From Zoroaster sp. YZ-2022 (lineage: Eukaryota; Echinodermata; Asteroidea; Forcipulatida; Zoroasteridae), in assembly GCA_029582265.1 (NCBI GenBank), contig CM055819.1, positions 31,659,164-31,723,163 on the forward strand: 64,000 bases of DNA, given 5' to 3'. The number at the start of each line of letters is the position of its first letter. Positions within the stretch are counted from its first letter, which is position 1. Positions 10,575 through 22,465 of this stretch are shown here, in pieces. Below the pieces are notes generated by a model. That model saw nothing but the letters and a program-made list of their open reading frames with translations, was not told the origin of the DNA and made no database searches. A program made the position numbers and the translations under genes.

Positions 10575-11410
10575 TCTATATTATAAAAAGAGGACGGTGT
10601 TTTCTGTCCGTCTGTCTGTGACGCCCATACACGGGTGCTTGTTTTCCCGGTTACGGAAGAGTTGCAAGCTGTGCAACCTTTCTTATCCTGCGGTAAAAAA
10701 ATAGTGCTCAGCGTGTGTGCGGTTTCCCAGTATGGCAAAGTGAAATTCCGTGCGCCCTTTCTTATCCTGCACAAACAAATCTGTACATGTGTCTTACGGT
10801 GTGCATGGTACCACACACGCGCCATACAAGCACACGCATACTACCAAGCGGTGTCTGGCTACAGTAATCGTAGTACAGACGTATGCCGTAACCACACACA
10901 GCGGCATTCAATCACTCACACACACGCACCATCGTTGAACACACACCAGGTAGGCCTACATGTAAGTCAGCCCATTTTCATTATTTTAGTTTGCAGAGTG
11001 AATTCTGGAATAGCCACATGCTTACTGAGAATAGAAAGAATATACACAGCCTAATTTTGGCGAGATCCGGTTTAAAAAAATAACCCTACAATACATGCGG
11101 AAACGTGACGGTCAAAAACTTTGGAATGACGTTAGTATTTCATACTGTAGTACTGCTGGACATGGAATACCTCACTGGGGCCTGGGCAGGGCCGGGCACT
11201 GAAGATTGATCCTCTACTCTGGGACTAGGAGCTTTTACATACAAATTTTAACCACTGATATCTGTATCATTAATTTGTGTTCAAACCAACTATCTCTACA
11301 TCTTATTCCCCATAACTGTGCTCCCCTCGCAAATTGTGCTCCCCTTCTCAAATTGTCTACATAGCAGATGTCAGGACTACATCAGATCTGTAAAACGGGT
11401 AAACAGCTAG
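10575..11410 (+). mobile_element. Non-autonomous Helitron
   Basis: The insert begins TCTATATTATAAAAAG and ends ACAGCTAG, lies exactly between A and T, and has no target duplication. The uninterrupted target (GTAGTAATTAGTTCTG) is seen in sister copies at 21658, 22768 and 48194. TC start, CTAG end and A/T insertion are diagnostic for Helitrons. A short hairpin GATGT/ACATC lies 25-40 bp before the end. A 139-codon frame inside (10635-11054) shows no Rep or helicase motif. Confidence 0.75.
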
Positions 11411-11439
11411 TTAGTTCTGAAAAGAACTGGAGGTTACAA

Positions 11440-11479
11440 CTCAACGTTTCGATCAGTGTGCTCTGATCGTCCTCAGGAG
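11440..11479 (-). ncRNA. Hammerhead-ribozyme-like motif, minus arm
   Basis: On the minus strand: CTC, CTGAGGA, a hairpin GATCAG/CTGATC, GAAAC, GTT, GAG. It has the CUGANGA and GAAA core boxes and a three-pair stem I (CTC/GAG). The cleavage-site position is T here rather than C. An extra C stands between the first box and the hairpin, so activity is uncertain. Confidence 0.5.
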
Positions 11480-11592
11480 AATGCCAGACTCTGGGAAATG
11501 CTGCTGCTGCTTAACTAATCCTCCAGCATCCAGTCACCGCGTAATCCTCCAGCAGCCTACTTAAGCAGCAGCATTGCCCGGAGTCCGGCATT

Positions 11593-11632
11593 CTCCTGAA
11601 GACAATCAGAGCATACTGATCGAAACGTCGAG
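11593..11632 (+). ncRNA. Hammerhead-ribozyme-like motif, plus arm
   Basis: CTC, CTGAAGA, hairpin ATCAG/CTGAT, GAAAC, GTC, GAG. Core boxes fit the hammerhead consensus with a minimal stem III (ACGT), the form known from Penelope-like elements, where two copies act together. The partner motif lies in the opposite arm at 11440-11479. Confidence 0.55.
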
Positions 11633-11832
11633 TTGTAACCTCCAGTTCTTTTCAGAACTAATTACTACTCAATTGAGAATTTCACATGGTGTCACTGCAA
11701 TTAGTCTTACTTATCCTCTTTACCATGCAAAGCTACAAGTTTTACCTGATATTTTAATATGTATGTAGGCCTATATTGTACTTGTTTTTAATATTTTTGG
11801 TTTGTACTGAAATCATACAACCTGGTTGGTGT

Positions 11833-12522
11833 TAATGCTTTGGTCCCACAGGAATATTTCGATCTTTCTGTCGAAATATATTTCGATTCCTGTTTTTTTT
11901 GTTATTTTTAATAATTTCGTCAAAATCACGTATAAATATCGACAAAATATCTGTTTTCCGTGAGGAAATTTTTATTTTTGTATTTTCTCGACAATTTCGA
12001 TTCATTTTCGATTTTATTTCGACGACTTTCGACTGTTTAGATCATTTCGAATGGCATTTCGACAAAAATTCGACTGTTTAGACTGTTTAGATTGATTTCG
12101 ATTTTTTTTCGAATAATTTTCTATTGTTTTAAAAAATGTGGACAAATGTTCCGATTTATTTCGACTGTAACGATTGTTTAGACTATTTAAAGAGTTCAGA
12201 TTTATTTCGACTGGTTTTCGAACTTTTAGACTGTTAAGACTATTTCGATTTCATTTTCGATAGTTTCGATAAAATGTCGACAAAATTTCGATAAATGTGA
12301 TCGAAACTTTATCGAAAAATATTGGTCAGGTTTAATAATTTTCGATTAATGATTTTTTTTTGGAACAAATCTCTACAAATATCGACAAATATCGACAGTT
12401 TCGATTTTTTTTAGACTCTTTATACTATTTCGACTTTTCTCGAGAAAATTTTGTAAAAAATCTAAAATCTTGACGAAACACGATCTAGAGATAGTCGAAA
12501 TCTCTGTGGGACCATAGCATTA
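11833..12522. mobile_element. TIR element made of TTTCGA motifs
   Basis: The ends pair as TAATGCTTTGGTCCCACAG and CTGTGGGACCATAGCATTA. The roughly 650 bp between consist almost entirely of irregularly spaced TTTCGA/TCGAAA and GACTGTTTAGA motifs on an AT background. No frame is convincing. It looks like a non-autonomous DNA transposon whose interior has become an iteron array. Confidence 0.7.
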
Positions 12523-12544
12523 GTTATTAATTTTAATATACATG

Positions 12545-13160
12545 TAAACTTGGGCGATATTGATTTTTTTTCACCTATGATATATCGGCAATTATATATC
12601 GCGATTATTTTTTTCATTCATGCATGATTGCTTTAGAGCTGATAACCACAGGTATGTAGGCTACCCGTCTACAAGCGTCACAATAAATCTCAAATTCATT
12701 TGCAGAGTGTGTATGCACTTCTGAAGTAGTTCGCCTTTGTTTCTCACATCCAAAAGCTGAAAAGACTGTTCTAATTTTGTTTCTATGGAATTTATGACTT
12801 GACTCACAATGGCCCACTTGCTTACACATAACTTGAATCCTCCAAAATCCTTCAGTAGTAAAGCAAGCACATGACATGTATGCACACGTGTTTCTAATCT
12901 GTGGTATATGTACATGGCCGGGGACCCTCCCTGCATGCATGGAGCAATAAACAGTGTCCACTGACACAAGCACTGACCTTGCAATCACTACAACAAACAT
13001 GGATGTACATGTACCATGGAAAGGCAAGTATGCCTAATAACCTCAATCCTCCAAAATCCTTCACTTTAGCAAAGAGGATTTTGGAGGATTTGGGAAGGTT
13101 AGGGTTAAAAAGCTTCTCGATATCATAATCGAATAAAAAAAAGGTATCGCGATATTCTAT
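12545..13160. mobile_element. CGATAT-type TIR element, copy 1, interrupted
   Basis: One end reads CTTGGGCGATATTGATTTTTTTT, the other GGTATCGCGATATTC. Internal parts match 14860-14930 and 44805-44900 (TTTTCAGCTTT, TCATGCATGATTGCT). Copy 2 of the TTAACCCTAAC element sits inside at 12810-13108. Probably a hAT-like non-autonomous element, judged only by similarity to the widespread GGGCGATA-ended repeats. Confidence 0.6.
12810..13108. repeat. TTAACCCTAAC element, copy 2
   Basis: Contains the family motifs CTCCAAAATCCTTCAGTAG, ACATGTACATGG and GGTTAGGGTTAA at its right end. It is inserted in the CGATAT element around it; its left tip is shortened. Confidence 0.7.
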
Positions 13161-13695
13161 ATATATATATATGATACATGCAACTACATCGTGTCTAGAG
13201 ATACACACACCTGAGTAGAATATCACCCCCAGTATGTACACAATACTCATCACTGTGCAGCATGGCTGGATTGTTATTCAAGCCATGTAATCAGACAATG
13301 GCAGCATTGAAGGCCCCGTGCCTCTCGGTATATGCTTTATAAAGAAAGGAAATAAAACATTTTGTTTAGTCCACACATCCACACATGCACAATACACCAA
13401 AGGTTGTCATGGTAACGATTACCTAGGAAGCAAGCTTTTTTTGGAGCAAGTAGTTAATTGTTCCCTTGCTAGTTTACAAGGTTATTGTTGGAGTGTCTTC
13501 CTGATCTGTCTACATAAAGTGTTATGCTGTAATGCTCTATTTAATAATACTGCTGTCAGATCAATACATGTACATAAGCAAATAAGGGTTTTTTGAAGTG
13601 TCTTTTTAATGTGCTGTTATTGTAACTGCACGTGCGATATTTTTTATACTGTATTGATATTTGATTAATCTTTGTATCATAATTCAATTTTTCTC
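13161..13695. other. Intronic sequence, nothing recognised
   Basis: A 92-codon frame at 13318-13596 has no recognisable motif and no splice-compatible link to the RGS exons. Nothing else stands out. Confidence 0.35.
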
Positions 13696-13698
13696 TTA

Positions 13699-14065
13699 AG
13701 GCCAAGCAAAAAAAAGTCTCCGGTTTCTGGTCTCCGCACGTGTCGCATCAGACCCGTGCGTCAGCAATTTTAATTTTTTTTAATTTTTTGCTTTGAAACG
13801 ATGTCCAATTGCAGCCAAAATTGCTGGATCAATTGGAATTCTGCCATGCTGTGTTGTAAACGACTTTTTCACACAGGGGTATGAATGTTTGCCCGATTTG
13901 TGAGGCCTCTCTTAGCCACCGTACATTAGGGAAATTTTGGTCCCCGCGTGTACAGACATGTATGACGTATTTCCCTGTGGCAGATTACCAAAAAAAAAAA
14001 AAAAGAAGCACCGATTTGAAGCTGACCTATGACCAGAAACCGAAGACTTTTTTTTTTGGCCTAAA
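13699..14065. repeat. GTCTCCGG-type inverted-repeat element, copy 1
   Basis: Ends pair as GGCCAAGCAAAAAAAAGTC and GACTTTTTTTTTTGGCC, next to TCTGGTC/GACCAG. Internal CAATTGCAGCCAAAATTGC and GAGGCCTCTCTTAGCCACC are shared with 16011-16386, 20508-20830 and 50222-50745. Non-coding. Confidence 0.7.
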
Positions 14066-14275
14066 GGTACAAATGTAAAGTATAGAATTGGTTAATTCAA
14101 AAATAACACAATTTCAAATTGAAATGTGAAACTAAGTTGGTGTATAAGATTTAAGGCATGGTGGAATATTGAGTTCGTTTCAGTTTGTGATAACACCATG
14201 TGTTTATCTCAACTATCGCTAAGTGAGGTAACAGGTTCTGAAAAGAAAAGTTGATGTAAAACTGAATGTATTTAA

Positions 14276-14421
14276 AGGGACAATGTCATCACGATCAACA
14301 GGGCATGGAATCGGAGTGCTAGTTAAAGATTAACTCAGTGACTGAAAATAATATCCCACATGATAAGGTTATATTACCGTTGCTGCTACATGTACATACA
14401 ATGTAAATTAGTCAGTAATTT
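14276..14421. mobile_element. TTAA-type MITE, copy B (truncated)
   Basis: Starts AGGGACAATGTCATCACG after TTAA at 14272-14275 and keeps the left half of the palindrome, then breaks off after CAGTAATTTTCA. Confidence 0.7.
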
Positions 14422-14701
14422 TCACAAAATCCCAACATTTGGAAGTAAATGGTAAATTTTGAATTTTTGTACATATGATTGATTTTCAAAAATCATATGT
14501 ACACTGCATGTAAAATACGTGCATTTATAATAGCATGCCCTTATCTTCAACAAGTCTTTTTGTATACACACGCACAGACGTTTTTGTTTGGAATTAATCC
14601 GTGGCGTAATTGCCCATTGACCAATGGTGATCTGCTGTCCATCAACCTCTTTCCCCATACCAGCAAGCCTTGATCTTAACCGCGGCCATTGCTGTGTTGT
14701 A

Positions 14702-15692
14702 GGCTTGGGCGATGACACAATAATATCGAATATCGCGATATTTTGTTTTTATTCGATTATGATATCGAGAACTTTTCAAATTATCGAGATATCGGCAAAT
14801 CGCGAAGAAAAACATATATCGTGATTTTAAAAAATCCTTAATTGTCAGTCGGGTCAGAAATTCCATGAAAAAACTTAGGGAAGTCTTTTCAGCTTTCGGA
14901 AGTGAGAAACAAAATCTAACTACTTCTGTGGTAAGCCGACTGTCATATCACAAAGGAGCCGCCTGACAGGGCGTTGTTTAAAATCCACTGCCACTCAAAG
15001 AAATCTATTCAGACGGATTAAGTGTTGGGGATTGAACGGGGTATTTGATCCAACAATGTGTAGACAATGTTAATGTCTCACTGTCTATCCATGGTGGTCT
15101 GTGACTCTGGTTGGCGCACCACGTGCGAGTACATTATATCATGCATATTTAAATATATGCAGATATATGGGTGTTACCTTAAAAATCGACAACAAAATAA
15201 CATTTGCAGTAATTGCAGGTACTCTGTGCTCACATTAGTCATGAAATAAATCAAAGCATGGATCGCCAGCGGCTTGATCAAAGTTGGGGAATTAGGACAC
15301 TATTCTATTATACCATACTGGGACTCTTGTCTAGTGACAAAACACACACTACTCTTGATAAACCATGTGATGTTTATTTAAAATAGTGTGAGTACAATCC
15401 AAACTCGGTCACATTTTCCGAAGTGCAAATGACGTGTCACAATGACATGGTTTTATTCTCCACGGTACTAGAGTATGCAGGAATAAACCTAGTCACGTGT
15501 TTATACTATGACATAGTCTCTCAGGTAAGCACTGGCAATTTATTGTGACGTGTTTATGTGGGTACATTCCTGTTATTATCGGCTCTAAAGTACTCATGCG
15601 TGAAAAAAAAAAAATCGCGATATTATCGAAAATCACGATATATGTTTGACGATATATCATGGATGAAAAAAATCAATATCGCCCAAACCTAC
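14702..15692. mobile_element. CGATAT-type TIR element, copy 2
   Basis: Ends pair as GGCTTGGGCGATGACAC/ATATCG repeats and AATATCGCCCAAACCTAC. Both sub-ends are dense in CGATAT and TATCGCGAT. The interior shares a stretch (GTCTTTTCAGCTTTCGG, GAGAAACAAA) with copy 1. About 990 bp; no complete transposase frame. Confidence 0.65.
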
Positions 15693-16010
15693 TGTGGTGC
15701 CTCTTCGAGTTGGCCGTAATGCCCCTTTGGTTGGCCTTTGATGCAGCCAAGGCCAAACTGGCCGTGTCCACTCAATCCTTAAGGTCGAGGCCTCTACCAT
15801 CCAGTCGGCTAATTCCACCCCACTTCTGATGCGGAGTATGGTTGAAGTGACTTACAGTAAATGATCAACTTGGATGAACACAGTGCAGTGACCAGTCAGT
15901 TGTCTAGTAAGAGATAGAAATGGAAATTGCCAATTAATATGGTGATTAATCACCTCATAAATTGTTGGCAGACAATTTGGTGTAGAATTACAGATGTAGT
16001 GTTTAGCCAA

Positions 16011-16386
16011 TAAGGCCCCCCAAAAAAGTCTCCGGATTTTGGTCTCCGTGCGCGTCGCCTCATTTAGCATTGGCATTTTTAATTTTCTTTTTTTTGTTGC
16101 TATGAAACAATGTCCAATTACAGCCAAAATTGCTGGATCAATTGGAATTCTGCCGTGCTGTGCTTTAAATGACATTTTCACATAGGGGAACGTTTGCCTG
16201 ATTTGTAAGGCCTCTCTTAGCCACCATAATTTGTACATGGGAAATTTGGTCCCTGCATGTACATTACAATGTGTCACATATTTCTCTGTTGGCAAAAAAA
16301 AAAAAAAATGTCAAAAAAAAGTGCATCACCGCACTGATTTTGAAGCTGACCAATGACCAGAAACTGGTGACTTTTTTTTGGCCTAA
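16011..16386. repeat. GTCTCCGG-type inverted-repeat element, copy 2
   Basis: Same ends and internal blocks as 13699-14065. It lies about 160 bp before the RGS exon at 16549. Confidence 0.7.
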
Positions 16387-16548
16387 AAATGTTGCAAATA
16401 AATCTGCTGATTTAAAATCAACAGATGAATGTTATACAGAATACACATTAAAATTAACATTTTATTTTGAGTATCTTTGCCTAATATTAGAGCATGTTTA
16501 GTTGTTGAATAAACCCAAAACGTTGCATTATTTTTGTTTCATTCACAG

Positions 16549-16625
16549 ACTGCCTTTAATAAGCTACAGAGGATGTTGAGACATAAGTGGGATTTCATTC
16601 TCGTCCAAGCTCAAGAACAACTCAG
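16549..16625 (+). CDS. RGS9-like: R7-family RGS protein (RGS9/11-like), second exon in window
   Basis: After TTCACAG the exon reads TAFNKLQRMLRHKWDFILVQ then AQEQL(R) and ends AG at a GTAAGT donor (16626). It starts in phase 0 and ends in phase 2, matching its neighbours. KWDF..-QA.EQ is characteristic of the DHEX region in RGS9/RGS11, and the spacing from LEEFE in the previous exon to KWDF equals that in vertebrate RGS9 with no gap. The intron before it is 7.9 kb and full of transposons. Confidence 0.9.
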
Positions 16626-16629
16626 GTAA

Positions 16630-17107
16630 GTATTATGGCCTCCCATAATTGGATATTAAAGAAAACATTTTACTTGGTTGTTTCTTTTCTGCAGCCATGT
16701 GAACATTAGTATCACCAGATATTTGATAATTGTTATCTTTTGACCCAGAATAAATGTTCAGCTCATCAGTTCTAACTGATATTTTACCCCAGTGTTTATA
16801 AAACACTGCCGCCGTGCATGCGTGCCATCGTCATAGGCTTGTCCTACCACAGGATTTATTGATGGTCAGATAGTCTTGCTATTAGGTCATGCTCACCTAT
16901 GCTGATTGTGCTCACACGCTAGCCATGTTTTAGGGTCAAATATTAGTTTGAACGTATTATGTACACATGAGCGGCAATGCCAGGGTACATCATAACAAGA
17001 AATTGCCAGGTCAGTGTATGGGGTGTATGTACATTATAAGCCTAGGAAATGCTCATGTCCAGATTGCATGCATCTGTAATACAACAAATATAAAAACATG
17101 GCATTAG
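16630..17107. other. Intronic sequence, nothing recognised
   Basis: No repeat boundary or exon recognised between the RGS donor and the TTAA element at 17112. Confidence 0.4.
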
Positions 17108-17111
17108 TTAA

Positions 17112-17805
17112 ACCCTCCTACTACTACATGTACAAGGGTCAAAATCAGTCAAAATGTTGATAATAATAATAATAATAATAATAATGTGGACTTATATAGT
17201 GCACGTATCCACCAAACTGGTGCTCAAGGCGCATTACATTATTACCCCTGCTCATCAGGCTCATAAATCATTCCTGAAACCATCTCAGCTCCCTGGGGAG
17301 TATACAGCTCAATTGCTGCCATTACAGCGCATATGGGGCCAATCAAACACAACAACTAACTCTGCCCTCACAGGTACCCATTTACCCCCTGGGTGGAGAG
17401 AAGCAATTATGGTAAAGTGTCTTGCTCAAGGACACAAGCACCACAGTCGCGGCTGGGATTCGAACCCACATTCTGACGACTCAGCCATCAGAACACAAAT
17501 CTGATGCACTAAACCGCTCGACCGTGGTACTCCACACTTGCCAAGGTATATCTAGTGCACTTAAAAGTCAAACACTGTCAAACCTCACATGTGTTACAGT
17601 GTAAGTACATTTACAGGGCAAAATGAGTCAACCGTTTTTGACTGGCAAAAGCATTGTCTTGTATTGTTCAGGGTGGTCAAAATGACAGTAAAAACCAGTC
17701 AAAAATGCCCCTGCATGCATGTTTGGGTCAACAGTCAAAACAGGCAGTTGACTGGTTTTGACCTCTATAGCTACTTGCCACTAAAGTGCAGCTATAGTAG
17801 GAGGG
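17112..17805. mobile_element. TTAA-flanked CCCTCCTA element split by a SINE
   Basis: TTAA at 17108-17111 and 17806-17809 flank ACCCTCCTACTA...TAGTAGGAGGG. The interior repeats GTCAAAAnnAGTCAAAA-type motifs. A SINE (17160-17530) sits inside. The uninterrupted target (AATGTTGATATACTTGCC) is found at about 32624. Non-coding; open frames here (17154-17987) come from repeats. Confidence 0.75.
17160..17530 (-). mobile_element. tRNA-derived SINE, copy 2
   Basis: Same head, body and (TTA)n tail as copy 1. Minus-strand A box GGTCGAGCGGTTTAG and B box GGTTCGAATCC are intact in outline. Inserted in the CCCTCCTA element. Confidence 0.85.
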
Positions 17806-17989
17806 TTAAGGCCATTTTAGACCCATTATATGCCAGAAAAGTCTCAAATAAGAAAAATGACAAATTCATAAAAGAACAAAATTTGCAACAAACAACAGCC
17901 CGATTTTCAAGTACAATGGAAACATTTACAAGTACATGTTGTCTACTTGGCAGTTTACATTTTATCTTCTGCGCCACTTCTCAATAGCA

Positions 17990-19140
17990 TGTATTAACAC
18001 TCTCAAGTGGCCTTTAATTCTATCAAATTCATCCGGCTGCAAGGTCTTGAGATTCCCAAGATACTTGGGGAAAAAAAACAAAAAAACACTGATGTAAATT
18101 TGTTTGTAAAGCATCGGCTAAGAAACATCTCATCAGTTGCTTGAGATTCTAAGGAGAAATCGGTCATTGACTTTGAATTTGCTACTAGCGTACAATTGTG
18201 TCGATCAATTTCAGGCAGTACAACTATTTTGTACTTATTTTGTATTCATTTAGTTGGTTTATTGCTTGATATGATGTTGATATCCTCTATTTATTGAGGG
18301 TAAGCCCTTCAGTGCATAAAACGTTTCTTCAAGAGGAACTTCTGTAAAAAAAAATATAAAAAAATAAATGTTTTGAAGTGGGAGGTTCAGCACCAGTTGC
18401 AGTTTTTATCAAATTCACTCACATGTCTACCTAGCTACATGTAAATGAGATTCAAACTAGTGTCACAGTGCTACAAAAGCTTGAAATGTACTTTCAAATG
18501 TTTTCAATTTATTTCCATTTATTTCCATTTATTTTCATTTATTTCCATTTATTTGCATTTCACAACATCCAAATAGAAATGTAAATGATATAGTTTTACC
18601 AACTAAAAAAAAAACATACATGTAATAAGGTGTTGAAGTGAGATTAGATTAAGTGATTTACTTTGCTGACCTGACCTATACTGTTGTTGTTTTTGTTTTG
18701 ATTTCTTTATTTGTTTGTTTTTGGAAGAGGGAACATTTTGATATTCTTCTTAAGTTTTTTTGGGTCCATGGGTAAACCAACATAACAAACCAGTCACTCA
18801 TGATACAAGCTTTGAACAGGGCGTAGCGAACTGCCACCTGAAACCGCAGCTTATAAATAACTTATAACAAACAAACAACTCGGCAAATCTTCAGTGCTTA
18901 GAAACACGATACATTTGCATTCGGCAAACCCATAGCTGTAGCTTTGCCGACTGAAAATTTATTCTGGATCAACCCTTGTTCTAGTACCTTTGATGCTTTA
19001 TTTGACGACTGAGGCTCTAAATGCCGACTGAGAAAAATTATTGGGGGGGGGGGTGTGACACCTTGTGATCAGATGACACCCCTCTAAATGCTCACTCACT
19101 ACGGCCCTGACTTTGAAGTTGTTGATATGTTGATCTCTTA
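17990..19140. other. Intronic sequence with an ATTTCCATTT minisatellite
   Basis: 18508-18560 holds about five tandem ATTTCCATTT-like units. The rest shows AT-rich tracts and a G run at 19045 but no exon or clear element. Confidence 0.4.
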
Positions 19141-19169
19141 ACACAACTTTCTGATTTTCTTGATCACAG

Positions 19170-19251
19170 ATTAGCAAAACACAGGAAGAAAGCAGACAGG
19201 ATCGTAGTAGACAACCAGGAGAAAGCCTACTGGAAGACTCACAGACCTCCG
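19170..19251 (+). CDS. RGS9-like: R7-family RGS protein (RGS9/11-like), third exon in window
   Basis: Acceptor TTGATCACAG; the exon completes an Arg codon, then reads LAKHRKKADRIVVDNQEKAY then WKTHRPP, and ends at GTAATT (19252). It enters in phase 2 and leaves in phase 0. KADR, D.QEKAYW and HR.P match RGS9/RGS11 at the end of DHEX with no gap relative to the previous exon. QEKAYW rather than QERAFW favours RGS9/11 over RGS6/7. Confidence 0.92.
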
Positions 19252-19978
19252 GTAATTTATTTCAAAATTGAGGTGGTTTATTTTTTAGTGTATAGTCAGC
19301 TCTTTGGCCAATCTGGGGAAGGAAGCATGACTTGATTTCTTTTACCATGCCCTACATTTGTCGTCTCTGGGTTCACTACTGGGTGCAGGACTGGGGGTGA
19401 CGGTGGGAGGGAAAGATTGAGGAAAGGAAAGCAAATGCTTTGAATTACACAGTTCTACAAAATATTCATTATAAGCATGGTTTTACAGTTGTAACAAAAC
19501 AAATTTATTGTGAGTCCGGTCATAAGATCATTCAGGCACTTATTTACAATTAAACCAAGATTCAAATATTTCCTTTTCAAAGTATTTGTTTTTCTTTCTA
19601 AAAGCCAACTATCAACGTTTTGATGAAAACAAACAGCACATCTGGAAATTGCTGTTAAAATAGCAAAAGATACACCTTTAAACTTTAAATTTAAGTCCTT
19701 CATGTGGATAATGTAATCTTTAATATCCAGTCATTTATTAAATTGCTATTTGACTGATCCCATCTTGATTTTTCAGACCTTGGCCTGGGGTTTTGTAAAA
19801 AAGGGATTTATATAAAATTGTCTAAGGGACTAATTATGTAAGTGAAGGACTTCATTAGTCAGTATCGTTGGTAATATAACTGCATTGATCCTTTATTGAA
19901 ACTTCAATTATTATAATTTTTAAGATTTTTTATTTTATTTTTTTTGGGGGGGGGGGGACAAATGCAAAAATCACTTAA

Positions 19979-20195
19979 TGGGACAACATCGTCACGATCA
20001 ACAGGACATGGAGTCGGAGTGCTAGTTTTAGATTAACTCAGTGACTGAAAATAAAACCCTACTTGATAAGGTCATATTACCGTTGACGCTGCATAAATTG
20101 AGCCATTAATTTTCAGTCACTGCATTTATCTTAAACTAGGACACCGATTCCATGCCCTGTTGAAAGTCTGCTCTGATCGTGAAGAAAATGTCTCT
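19979..20195. mobile_element. TTAA-type MITE, copy C (complete)
   Basis: TTAA at 19975-19978 and 20196-20199 flank a 217-bp palindromic unit with GGCATGGAGTCGGAGTGC, two CAGTGACTGAAAAT-type blocks and CTCTGATCGTGA. Non-coding. Confidence 0.8.
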
Positions 20196-20371
20196 TTAAG
20201 TGAATTCAACATCCCTTCATAAGTAGATTTAAGTATTTATTTTAATCTAAGAAGTGTCTCTAAAATATCATAGGTTAATATCAGAGCACTGCTAATAAGT
20301 CTGTGCCCCTAAATTCATTTATTATGGGTCTTGGACAACATAAATTCATTTGGGCATTGAATTATTGTTAA

Positions 20372-20480
20372 GGGCACACTATCGTCACCTTATCATGTGG
20401 GTATTAATTTCAGTCACTGAGTTAATCTAAAACGAGCACTTCAATTCCATGGCCTGTTGATTGTGACGATGTTGTCCCTT
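20372..20480. mobile_element. TTAA-type MITE, copy D (internally deleted)
   Basis: Keeps a short left tip and the right half (CAGTCACTGAGTTAATCTAA, CCATGGCCTGTTGA, TTGTCCCTT). The middle is lost. Confidence 0.65.
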
Positions 20481-20507
20481 CCAACAGCTGTTTAGTGAAA
20501 TTTCACA

Positions 20508-20830
20508 GGCCAGACAAAAAATGTCTCCGGTTTCTGGTCATAGGTCATCTTCTTAATGGTTACAAGTGATACATGCTAACATGATACGCGGTTATTGGAG
20601 CCATTTTGCCAAACACAAAGTATGGTGGCTAAGAGAGGCCTCACAAATCGGGCAAACGTTCATACCCCTGTGTGAAAAAGTCATTTAAAACACAGTGTGG
20701 CAGAATTCCAATCAATCCAGCAATTTTGGCTGCAATTGGACATTGTTTCATAGCAACAAAAAAACATAAAATAAAAATCCCAACGCACGTACAGGTCTGA
20801 GGCAACAGAGATTTTTATTTTTTGGCCTAA
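20508..20830. repeat. GTCTCCGG-type element, copy 3
   Basis: Reverse-oriented copy with ATGTCTCCGGTTTCTGGTC and GAGGCCTCACAAATCGG. It abuts the 383-bp tandem array, whose units carry its tail (ATTTTTATATTTTGGCC). Confidence 0.65.
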
Positions 20831-22465
20831 TGAATATGATTAATTTCTTATGAAAAAAACTAATAATCAGAAATCGACGTAAAAAATAACACAAAAACGT
20901 GAGACACATCTGTTAACAACCAATCTGTGAAATATGCACCTTATGTTTGTGTTGTGTGGATAAAAAAGTGGTGAACACTCATTCATTATTTGCAATTAGG
21001 AAAGAGTACTCTTTCCTGAATTTGGACTGGAAATTATCTCACTTTGCTTAAAAAGTGACAGCGCCTCATTATTTCTAGGGAAGACTGATACCACCATCAT
21101 GAGCTACAATTCAACCATTTAGTTATTTTGAATAATAAAAATAAATTAAAAAAATAAAAATCCCAACGCACGTACAAGTCTGAGGTAACAGAGATTTTTA
21201 TATTTTGGCCTAATGAATATGATTAATTTCTTATGAAAAAAACTAATAATCAGAAATCGACGTAAAAAATAACACAAAAACGTGAGTGACACATCTGTTA
21301 ACAACCAATCTGTGAAATATGCACCTTATGTTTGTGTTGTGTGGATACAAAAGTGGTGAACACTCATTCATTATTTGCAATTAGGAAAGAGTACTCTTTC
21401 GTGAATTTGGACTGGAAATTATCTCACTTTGCTTAAAAAGTGACAGCGCCTCATTATTTCTAGGGAAGACTGATACCATCATGAGCTACAATTCAACCAT
21501 TTAGTTATTTTGAATAATAAAAATAAATTAAAAAAATAAAAATCCCAACGCACGTACAGGTCTGAGGCAACAGAGATTTTTATATTTTGGCCTAATGAAT
21601 ATGATTAATTTCTAAGTAAGACTAATTGCGGTGACACCATGTGGAATCTCAATTGAGTAGTAATTAGTTCTGAAAAGAACTGGGGGTACAACTCGACGTT
21701 TCGATCAGTATGCTCTGATCGTCCTTGTGCACACAGGGGCATTTTTGACTGGTTTTGACTGTCATTTTGACCACCCTGAACAAAACAATACAGCCAAAAA
21801 CAGTCGACTCATTTTGACCTGTAAAAGTACTTACATTACTGCACATCAGGTTTGACAGTGTTTGACACTAGTTAGATATACCTTGGCAAGTATGTCAACA
21901 TTTCGACTGATTTCAACCCTTAGCAGTCACAGAAGGTTTAATCAAACTAGGAAGGTTTCAGCTTACATGTATTCGGTTGTTTTGTTAAGAAGAAAATAGT
22001 GAAAATTCATGCAGATTATTTATATTTATTCAAATGTGGCAATGAATCATCAGCCAATCCATTTTAGATTTGAGTTTTTATTCTCTTTTCTAAAAAAAAT
22101 GACATTTCAGAGAGGATTACATCTTGGGATATTTGGTACAAAAGTAAGGTATAGTAATCCTCTTAGTTTTTTTTTTTTTTTTTTTTTTTGTTTTTTTTTG
22201 TGGGGGGGGGGGCATTACCAGTGGTCTGCACCTCCTTTAAATACACCTTTTTTATTTTAATTTATTTCTGGAGATGAAATATGAAATATACATGTATGTA
22301 CAGAAACTAACCTGTGAAAGTTTCAGCTTATTACATTAACTAGGAACCATCTCAAATCCTCCAAAATCCATCAACGTGCAGTAAAAAGGTACCCAATTGT
22401 AGAATTTTGATAGAATTGTTACAGTAGCAAATGCAAAGCATTTGTGGCTTGGCTATACACAGTCA

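Larger units (their letters stand above)
10529..11748. mobile_element. Palindromic Penelope-like element, copy 1, split by a Helitron
   Basis: The ends read AGACTAATTGCGGTGACACC and, on the other side, GGTGTCACTGCAATTAGTCTT plus a one-sided extension to ACAAGTTTTACCTG. A 15-bp direct repeat (ATATTTTAATATGTA) flanks it at 10514-10528 and 11749-11763. Each arm near the centre has a hammerhead-like motif (11440-11479 minus; 11593-11632 plus). Long TSDs, inverted LTR-like arms and hammerheads are known from Penelope-like retroelements. A Helitron occupies 10575-11410. No reverse transcriptase remains. Confidence 0.65.

Noticed and set aside
10635..11054. Helitron cargo gene
   Set aside because: The 139-codon frame is Cys/His-scattered without Rep, helicase or host-gene motif; composition fits simple-repeat-rich filler.
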